A stretch of DNA of 6,294 nt from Verrucomicrobiales bacterium (GTDB lineage Bacteria > Verrucomicrobiota > Verrucomicrobiia > Limisphaerales > JAFMIX01), in contig JAFMIX010000130.1 in assembly GCA_017853785.1 (NCBI GenBank), forward strand, positions 1-6,294. Reading direction: 5' to 3'. The notes under the pieces are model-generated. The model was not told the origin of the DNA and ran no database searches. It saw only the letters and a list, made by a program, of their open reading frames with translations. A program made the translations under genes and the position numbers. Below are positions 1 to 4,298 of this stretch, in pieces. Every line of letters begins with the position of its first letter. The stretch's first letter is position 1.

Positions 1-168
1 AAAAACTACACGGGACATTATCGCATCAAGCCAAAGCCGAAAATCGAGGCGGGCGGACGGCACTGGGTCTCGCCGGAAATTGCCAAGCTGCTGAAGCAGA
101 GCGACCGGGATTTCAGCGAAGCCGCGACGATCGAGATCGCCGACCCGGACAAAGAACCGGAGACATGA
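1..168 (+). CDS. C-terminal end of an unrecognised protein (5' end outside window)
   Basis: An open frame runs from the first base to a TGA at 166-168 and gives 55 residues with no start inside the window. It begins KNYTGHYRIKPKPKIEAGG, continues with HWVSPEIAKLLKQSDRDF and ends in an acidic tail (ADPDKEPET). The piece is hydrophilic, with no membrane segment and no motif I can assign. Codon use is GC-rich like trpD, and it stops 43 bases before trpD on the same strand, so it may be the preceding gene of the same operon. I do not recognise the family. That it is coding is inferred from the uninterrupted frame to the edge, protein-like composition and close spacing. Confidence 0.6.
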   Translation, partial: KNYTGHYRIKPKPKIEAGGRHWVSPEIAKLLKQSDRDFSEAATIEIADPDKEPET

Positions 169-211
169 TTTTCCGCTTTGGACTTCCGAGTTTGACCGTT
201 AACTTCTCCGC

Positions 212-1264
212 ATGCTGACCGCCCTAACGGAACAACTGCAACGCGGAGAATCCCTGACGCCGGCGCTCGTCGTGAGCGCGGTGGCGGAACTCACCGCTGA
301 AAACATCACCGCCGATATCAAGGCCGACTTCCTGACTGCGCTTGCCCGCAAAGGCGAAAGCGTGGCGGAGCTTGCCGCATTCGCGGCCGAGTTGCGGGAG
401 CAAGCCATCGCGCTGCCGCTGGATGCGGCGACGCGCGCGCGTGAAATCCTGGATGTTGTGGGAACGGGCGGTGACCAGTTGGGCACTTTCAACATTTCCA
501 CCACCGTGGCGATTCTGTGCGCTGCGGCAGGCGTCACCGTGGCCAAGCACGGCAACCGCGCGGTCACCTCGCAGGTCGGCAGCGCCGACGTGGTCGAGGC
601 GCTTGGCATGAAGGTGGATCTGACGCCGGCGGAAGCGGCGCGGGCGTTGCGCGACCACAACTTCGTATTTCTGTTCGCGCCGAATTACCATCCCGCATTC
701 AAGCACATCGGGCCTGCCCGCAAGCTCTGCGCCGCGCGCGGGCAGCGGACGATTTTCAATCTGCTGGGTCCATTGCTCAATCCGGTGCGCCCCAGCGCGC
801 AACTGCTCGGTGTGCCGCGTGCGGAGTTGTGCGAGCCGATGGCGCGCGTGTTGCAGACGCTCGGGATGCGGCGAGGGATGGTGGTTTCGGGAACCATCAC
901 CGCCGGTGAATCGCCCGCGGCGAATCTGGATGAGCTTTCCACTTTGGGCGGAAACACGGTGGCGGAGTTTTATCAGGAACGCGGGTTCGCCGTTTCCCAA
1001 TTCCTCCCGGAGCAATTTCCTTTGCAGCCGGCGACGCTGGCGGACCTGCGGGGCGGCGACAAGCTCGCCAACGCGGAGATCATCCGCCGCGTCCTCGGCG
1101 GCGCCGAGCGCGGGCCGAAGCGGGATGCGGTGCTGTTGAATGCGGCGGCAGCGCTATTCGTGGCGGGCCGGACGAAGTCGCTCGTCGCGGGCTGGGAACT
1201 GGCGGCGGAAACGATCGACGGCGGCGCGGCGGCGCGGAAACTGGCGGCGTTGTGCGAGGTATGA
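212..1264 (+). CDS. trpD: anthranilate phosphoribosyltransferase (TrpD)
   Basis: TrpD transfers the phosphoribosyl group of PRPP to anthranilate, the second step of the tryptophan branch, in the cytoplasm. The 350-residue product has the usual family length and its signatures in order: an N-terminal helical region, the PRPP glycine loop GTGGD (84-88), NISTT (94-98), KHGNRAVTS (112-120), GSADV (123-127), the anthranilate-side segment HPAFKHIGPAR (160-170), NLLGPLLNP (183-191) and the metal-binding Asp-Glu pair in NLDELSTLG (240-241). All key residues are present, so it should be active. The ATG at 212 is chosen because the alignable N-terminal helix begins there; no clear Shine-Dalgarno sequence precedes it. 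The 43-base upstream gap shows no Trp-rich leader peptide or attenuator. No other trp gene is in the window. Its stop overlaps the next start (ATGA). Confidence 0.97.
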   Translation: MLTALTEQLQRGESLTPALVVSAVAELTAENITADIKADFLTALARKGESVAELAAFAAELREQAIALPLDAATRAREILDVVGTGGDQLGTFNISTTVAILCAAAGVTVAKHGNRAVTSQVGSADVVEALGMKVDLTPAEAARALRDHNFVFLFAPNYHPAFKHIGPARKLCAARGQRTIFNLLGPLLNPVRPSAQLLGVPRAELCEPMARVLQTLGMRRGMVVSGTITAGESPAANLDELSTLGGNTVAEFYQERGFAVSQFLPEQFPLQPATLADLRGGDKLANAEIIRRVLGGAERGPKRDAVLLNAAAALFVAGRTKSLVAGWELAAETIDGGAAARKLAALCEV

Positions 1265-1662
1265 AGCCGGCGGTACGCATCCGCACGAAGTGGCTGGCCG
1301 CCGGGATCGCGGTCGCCGGTTTGGTCGTGGTGCTCTTCGCGTTCGACCCCAAGACACACCCCTTTTTTCCGGCGTGCCTCTTTCACCGGCTGACGGGCTG
1401 GCATTGTCCCGGGTGCGGCGCGACGCGGGCAGCGCATGAGTTGTTGCACGGGAACTTCGCAGCGGCGTTCCGCGACAACGCGCTGCTGGTGTGCGGGGTC
1501 GTGGGCGCGGCGGGGCTGCTGCCGGTCCGTTGGTTGCGGCGCCGCGGCGGGCAAACGCTGGGTTGGCAACTGCGTCCGGAATGGCTTTGGTTGATGCTGG
1601 CAGGGCTGATCATTTTCGGCGTGGGCCGCAATCTGCCGGCGGGCGACTGGCTGGCGCCGTGA
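1261..1662 (+). CDS. DUF2752 family small membrane protein
   Basis: The 133-residue protein carries the DUF2752 hallmark: a hydrophobic N-terminal segment (about 11-28), then FHRLTGWHCPGCGATRA (41-57) with its CPGCG-TR motif, followed by a Leu-His-Gly segment typical of the family. Further membrane helices lie at about 74-89 and 108-122. The biochemical function of DUF2752 is unknown; the paired cysteines could bind metal or form a disulfide, but that is conjecture. The ATG at 1261 is preferred over an in-frame GTG at 1252 because it forms an ATGA overlap with the trpD stop, which suggests translational coupling. Only a GAGG directly before the ATG resembles a ribosome site. It is followed 33 bases later by a GYF_2 membrane protein, and such genes plausibly form a membrane-associated set. 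Confidence 0.85.
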   Translation: MKPAVRIRTKWLAAGIAVAGLVVVLFAFDPKTHPFFPACLFHRLTGWHCPGCGATRAAHELLHGNFAAAFRDNALLVCGVVGAAGLLPVRWLRRRGGQTLGWQLRPEWLWLMLAGLIIFGVGRNLPAGDWLAP

Positions 1663-1695
1663 TTTTTTTGACGACGCAATTCTATCGAGAAATTT

Positions 1696-2352
1696 ATGTA
1701 TAAGATCATCGGCGGCGACGGCAACGAATACGGCCCGGTCAGCGACGCCCAACTGCGCCAGTGGATGGCGGAAGGGAGGGCGGGACGTCAGACCCAGGTC
1801 CAACGTGAAGGTGAATCGGACTGGAAATCGCTGGGGGAATTCCCTGAATTCGCCGGCGAGCTCGCGCGGCAGGAGCAGGCCCAAAAAGCCGGCCGCGCCG
1901 TGCCGCCGCCGTTTTCCATCGGCCAATCGGCGGCCCCGGCGGCGGGGCGGGAGGGGGCTTTGCGCGCCGTCAGCGGTCCGGCCACGGGGTTGAAGGTGAC
2001 GGGGATTATCTGTCTGATCTGCTCCGTGCTTAGTGTGGTGGTCAACGCGTTGATTTTCGGCGGCGTAAATCTTCACCTGCAGCCGCTGCCGAACGCTGAA
2101 CTCCAGAAGTTGCTGGACGAAGTGGGCACGGTTTTTGGAATCGTCCAGAGCATCATCGGGGTGGTGGTTTCGATTGTGATCTGGATGGGCGCGGTGCGGA
2201 TGCAGGCGCTGCAGCAGTACCAGTTCGCCTTCGCCGCGTGCCTTCTGGCGATGCTGCCGTGCGTGTCGCCGTGCTGTTTGCTGGGTCTGCCATTCGGCAT
2301 CTGGGCGCTGGTGGTGCTGAACCGACCGGAGGTGAAATCACAATTCAACTGA
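1696..2352 (+). CDS. GYF_2 (DUF4339) domain multi-pass membrane protein
   Basis: The 218-residue protein begins with a GYF_2/DUF4339 domain (about 1-55): MYKIIGGDGNEYGPVSDAQL, the Gly-Pro-Val segment, WMAEGR and a DWKSLGEFPEF end. A Pro/Ala-rich linker (about 60-97) follows, then hydrophobic helices at about 101-124, 145-165 and 177-207. The last contains a Cys-rich LPCVSPCCLLGLPFGIW stretch. Domains of this type are thought to bind proline-rich peptides; the partner here is unknown. The start is fixed by the family N-terminus and by near-identity with the second copy at 2745. The upstream ribosome site is weak (GAGA in TCGAGAAATTT). It lies 33 bases after DUF2752 and 8 bases before the next start. 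Function is unknown beyond a membrane protein with a cytosolic peptide-binding domain. Confidence 0.85.
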   Translation: MYKIIGGDGNEYGPVSDAQLRQWMAEGRAGRQTQVQREGESDWKSLGEFPEFAGELARQEQAQKAGRAVPPPFSIGQSAAPAAGREGALRAVSGPATGLKVTGIICLICSVLSVVVNALIFGGVNLHLQPLPNAELQKLLDEVGTVFGIVQSIIGVVVSIVIWMGAVRMQALQQYQFAFAACLLAMLPCVSPCCLLGLPFGIWALVVLNRPEVKSQFN

Positions 2353-2360
2353 CCGCGCGC

Positions 2361-3221
2361 ATGTTGCCGCGCCCAAACCGACCTGTGACGCCAGCGCGCG
2401 CGTATGGCTACATCGTGACCAATCAGTTGGTGACGCCAGGGTTGGGTTCGATCTTGGGCGGACGTTATCTGGCGGGGGCGGGGCAACTGGTGCTGGCGAC
2501 GCTCGGTGTGGGGCTGGTGTTGGTCTGGTTTTTTCAGGTGTTGCGCGAATATTATTCTCAAATGGGCGATTCGCCCCTGACGCCGCAACCGCATGGCTTG
2601 ATCGGATTGGCCGGCTTCGGAATATTTGTGGTGGCTTGGATTTGGGCCGGTTTCAGCAGTCTGGGGATGTATCGCGAATCAAAAAAACGCGCCGCCGGCG
2701 GCAGTGCCGCCGCGGCTGGATCCGGTCTGACGAGAAAGGCAATCATGTATAAGATCATTGGTGGCGATGGCAAATCGTATGGTCCGGTCAGCGCGGAGCA
2801 GATCCAGGCGTGGATCGCTGACAAACGGGTGAATGGGGCGACGCAGGTGCAGGTCGCGGGCGCGGCCGACTGGAAGTTGTTGGGCGACCTCCCGGAATTC
2901 GCCGGCTGGTTGAAGCCGTCACCTCCGGTGCTCGCATCCGCAGCGGAGGCCGGTGGTCCGACCCGGACGACTTCCGACCGGGCTTCGAATAAAATCGCCG
3001 CTGGCATCTGCGGCATCCTGCTCGGCGGATTCGGGGTGCATAAATTCATCCTCGGCTACACCGGTGCCGGGCTGGTCATGCTGTTGATCACGGTGCTCAC
3101 CTGCGGCATCGGGGGCGTGGTGTTTTCGGTAATCGGCCTGATTGAGGGCGTGATCTATCTCACCAAATCAGACGAGGAGTTTGTGCTCACCTATGTGGAT
3201 GGCCGGAAGGAGTGGTTTTGA
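2361..3221 (+). CDS. long frame joining a two-helix membrane protein to a GYF_2-TM2 protein (probably two genes)
   Basis: As written, one frame of 286 residues runs from ATG 2361 to TGA 3219-3221. Residues 1-~108 are a small membrane protein: NQLVTPGLGSILGGRYLAG (21-39), a helix at about 41-63 and another at about 79-101. Residues 109-128 are a low-complexity Ala/Gly stretch. From residue 129 there is a complete GYF_2-TM2 protein. The join looks artificial. The Ala/Gly stretch starts at an A7 run (2681-2687), and reading it with one A fewer gives KNAPPAAVPPRLDPV and a TGA at 2728-2730, just before the ribosome site of the second part. I therefore favour two genes, 2361-2730 and 2745-3221. A true fusion remains possible. 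The first part belongs to a family I recall from Verrucomicrobia but cannot name. The frame is also open upstream to an ATG at 2238, but that start lies deep in the previous gene. Confidence 0.6.
   Translation: MLPRPNRPVTPARAYGYIVTNQLVTPGLGSILGGRYLAGAGQLVLATLGVGLVLVWFFQVLREYYSQMGDSPLTPQPHGLIGLAGFGIFVVAWIWAGFSSLGMYRESKKRAAGGSAAAAGSGLTRKAIMYKIIGGDGKSYGPVSAEQIQAWIADKRVNGATQVQVAGAADWKLLGDLPEFAGWLKPSPPVLASAAEAGGPTRTTSDRASNKIAAGICGILLGGFGVHKFILGYTGAGLVMLLITVLTCGIGGVVFSVIGLIEGVIYLTKSDEEFVLTYVDGRKEWF
2681..2712 (+). other. A7 run followed by a 7-bp GC hairpin at the junction of two coding parts
   Basis: Seven A (2681-2687) are followed by CGGCGGC-AGT-GCCGCCG (2696-2712), a perfect 7-bp stem with a 3-base loop. 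In the written frame the region encodes Lys-Lys-Arg and Ala/Gly repeats. With six A the frame ends naturally at the TGA at 2728-2730. The run is thus either a one-base sequence error or a site where polymerase slippage could switch between a fused and a short product. Confidence 0.45.
2733..2739 (+). promoter_or_regulatory. ribosome binding site for the GYF_2-TM2 gene
   Basis: AGAAAGG lies five bases before ATG 2745 and just after the TGA at 2728-2730 that closes the alternative frame. It supports independent initiation at 2745. Confidence 0.5.
2745..3221 (+). CDS. GYF_2-TM2 domain membrane protein (preferred separate gene within the longer frame)
   Basis: Starting at ATG 2745 the product has 158 residues. 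A GYF_2 domain (about 1-55) begins MYKIIGGDGKSYGPVSAEQ and closely matches the N-terminus of the protein at 1696. A Pro/Ala linker (57-80) follows, then a TM2-type pair of helices (about 82-140) with the family pattern NKIAAGICGILLGGFGVHKF and a Cys-Gly-Ile-Gly-Gly turn, and a charged tail ending RKEWF. TM2 proteins are small membrane proteins of mostly unknown role. An AGAAAGG site five bases before this ATG, and the identical start of the paralogue, argue that translation begins here even though the frame is open upstream. It overlaps the next gene by TTGA. Its domains are clear; whether it stands alone depends on the A7 run at 2681-2687. Confidence 0.75.
   Translation: MYKIIGGDGKSYGPVSAEQIQAWIADKRVNGATQVQVAGAADWKLLGDLPEFAGWLKPSPPVLASAAEAGGPTRTTSDRASNKIAAGICGILLGGFGVHKFILGYTGAGLVMLLITVLTCGIGGVVFSVIGLIEGVIYLTKSDEEFVLTYVDGRKEWF
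3205..3212 (+). promoter_or_regulatory. strong Shine-Dalgarno site for the carbinolamine dehydratase gene
   Basis: GGAAGGAG ends five bases before TTG 3218. This spacing suits the TTG start and is too close for the GTG at 3212. It lies within the last codons of the TM2 gene, so the two genes are probably translationally coupled. Confidence 0.6.
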
Positions 3222-3520
3222 CCCCGACTTTTGTGTTTGTGAAAAAACTCACTGCCACCCAGATCAAGAATTCGCTTACCCGATTGCCGGAATGGCGGCG
3301 CTGCGGCGCGAGCATCGCGCGCACGTTTCAGTTCCCGACTTTTCCGGCGGCGATCCAGTTTGTGAACCGGGTCGCTCGGCTGGCGGAAGCGGCGGGGCAT
3401 CACCCCGACATTGACATCCGCTGGAACAAGGTCGCCCTGACGTTGACGACGCACGATGCCGGCGGGCTGACGCGGCGCGATTTCGCGCTGGCGCGGCAAC
3501 TGGACAGCGCGGCGCGCTAA
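3218..3520 (+). CDS. pterin-4a-carbinolamine dehydratase
   Basis: This enzyme dehydrates 4a-hydroxytetrahydropterin, regenerating the pterin cofactor of aromatic amino acid hydroxylases; some bacterial homologues may serve other roles. The 100-residue product has normal family length. It carries the full active-site pattern: Glu57-x3-His61-His62-Pro63, Trp69, His79 and Asp88, within EAAGHHPDIDIRWNKVAL and the following TLTTHDAGGLTRRD. An N-terminal LTATQIKNSLTRLPEW matches the usual first helix and 'lpgW' turn. TTG 3218 is chosen for its GGAAGGAG site and TTGA overlap with the TM2 gene. GTG 3239, giving a start at VKKLTATQ, is an alternative closer to the usual family N-terminus but has no ribosome site. 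No phenylalanine hydroxylase gene is in the window, so its substrate source here is unknown. Confidence 0.92.
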   Translation: MTPTFVFVKKLTATQIKNSLTRLPEWRRCGASIARTFQFPTFPAAIQFVNRVARLAEAAGHHPDIDIRWNKVALTLTTHDAGGLTRRDFALARQLDSAAR

Positions 3521-3526
3521 TTTTTT
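3506..3526 (+). terminator. weak candidate rho-independent terminator
   Basis: AGCGC-GGC-GCGCT (3506-3518) forms a 5-bp stem with a 3-base loop and is followed by AATTTTTT. It overlaps the end of the dehydratase gene and would end the leftward-to-rightward unit. The stem is short, so confidence is low. Confidence 0.3.
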
Positions 3527-3903
3527 CCACCGCGGCGGCGACGAGGGTGCTGAGCTGTTTGAAATCAAACGGCTTGGAAAGGAATTGGAGGTGAGCTGGC
3601 GGTTCCGGCTCAGCCGGGGTGAGATAGCCGCTGGTGATGATGACTTTCATGCCGGGATGTATTTTTGTGGAGCGCGTCGGCCACGGCGCGCCCGGTCATG
3701 CCGCCGGGCAGGCCCATATTGGCGATGAGCAGGTCGATGGGGCCGGGATTTTCAGCGACCAATTCCAAGGCGCGCGGGCCGGTCTCGGCGGAGAGGACGT
3801 GGTAACCGCGGCGTTTGAGGTTGAGGCAGTGGAGTTGCAGCAGCAGCACTTCGTCTTGCACCACGAGGACGTTGGCGGGTTGCGGGAGTGGTGCTGACCG
3901 GGC
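3517..3903 (-). pseudogene. broken response-regulator receiver domain (degenerate, likely from a hybrid sensor kinase)
   Basis: Two - strand frames together make one complete receiver domain. The first (from an upstream TGA at 3904-3906) reads PLPQPANVLVVQDEVLLLQ, then RRGYHVLSAETGPRALEL, IDLLIANMGLPGGMTGR and ADALHK. The second continues with MKVIITSGYLTPAEPEPP, FLSKPFDFKQLSTLVAAAVEK. The two meet at a run of five A (T5 at 3662-3666 on +). One A fewer gives HKIHPGMKVIITSGY without a break. No ATG precedes the domain, and the Pro-rich lead-in resembles the linker before the C-terminal receiver of hybrid histidine kinases. The conserved Thr and Lys are kept, but the phosphoacceptor Asp is Asn (codon at 3718-3720) and the acidic pair is Gln-Asp. 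A TAG in place of the present read-on at the 3' end would need one more base in T6 (3521-3526). Not functional as written. Confidence 0.8.
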
Positions 3904-3984
3904 TCAACCTTATGGACCAGTGAAGTGTTAGTCCGAGCATTGGTTGGAGTTTTTGTTTTCATTTGTTCTTTCACGCGTGTCTGC

Positions 3985-4260
3985 CTATAACCCACACAAC
4001 AGCAATTGGTTGGGGTTATCGGTTGGTGGCGCGTTGAACTTGGTTTCTGTAAACAACTCATGCAAAGGCATTTTTTCAAAAGGGTGAACGCTCAAGCGTT
4101 GCAAAGTTCTGTGCAAGTTTCCGGGCAGTCCCAGTTGCTTGTGGATAATGGCGACCAGCAAGTAAGTCGTGACCGCGATCCAGATTTGCGTCTTCACCGC
4201 ATTGGGACTGTTCCCGAAAAAATGTTTGATGCGCAAGTGACCTTTGATCCAGCGGAAGAA
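3985..4260 (-). mobile_element. C-terminal remnant of an IS4-family (DUF4372-type) transposase
   Basis: The - strand frame ends at TAG (3985-3987). It encodes about 90 residues typical of the end of IS4-group transposases: FFRWIKGHLRIKHFFGNS, NAVKTQIWIAVTTYLLVA, a short variable part, LQRLSVHPFEK and a final NPNQLLLCGL. In IS4 proteins the catalytic Glu sits in a Y-x2-R-x3-E-x6-K motif immediately before FF-WIK. Here the Lys and FF are present, but the residue at the Glu position is Cys (in DKCGFF). Likeness to the family stops at about 4260. The catalytic core is therefore absent and the copy cannot transpose. The segment 3904-3984 beyond its stop holds no gene and may contain the old right end; I could not identify inverted repeats or a target duplication. 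Confidence 0.85.
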
Positions 4261-4298
4261 CCCGCATTTATCGCTAGCCCGCTTCTCGTGGTGCTGAA

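Larger units (their letters stand above)
1696..2908 (+). repeat. duplicated GYF_2 domain coding segment (copies at 1696-1860 and 2745-2909)
   Basis: The first ~55 codons of the genes at 1696 and 2745 match along their length. Both start ATGTATAAGATCAT and encode MYKIIGGDG, then YGPVS, TQVQ, DWK-LG and PEFAG. Differences are largely at third positions in the first 15 codons, as expected for an old tandem paralogue under selection, not a recent copy. The parts after the GYF_2 domain are unrelated. Confidence 0.7.

Noticed and set aside
169..211. Possible trp leader or attenuator before trpD
   Set aside because: Only 43 bases, without Trp codons in a leader frame or a stable hairpin with T run.
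224..1015. Long antisense frame (263 codons) opposite trpD
   Set aside because: Arg/His-rich, no recognisable family, and entirely opposite a well-conserved enzyme gene; a product of high GC content.
973..2076. Antisense frame of 367 codons across trpD, DUF2752 and the first GYF_2 gene
   Set aside because: It spans three convincing genes on the other strand, and its composition (Arg, Pro, Gln, His) is that of a GC shadow frame.
2238..2360. Upstream extension of the 2361 frame to ATG 2238
   Set aside because: It overlaps the last 38 codons of the preceding GYF_2 gene in another frame, and its translation shows no family likeness.
2688..2744. Ala/Gly stretch as a designed linker of a true fusion protein
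   Set aside because: The same bases in the adjacent frame give a natural Pro-rich tail and stop just before a good ribosome site, which is the simpler explanation.
3634..3897. Plus-strand frame opposite the receiver domain
   Set aside because: The - strand frame shows a clear receiver fold pattern; this one is its shadow.
3904..3984. Terminal inverted repeat or target duplication of the IS remnant
   Set aside because: No sequence here could be paired convincingly with the other side near 4260-4320; the left part of the element is missing.
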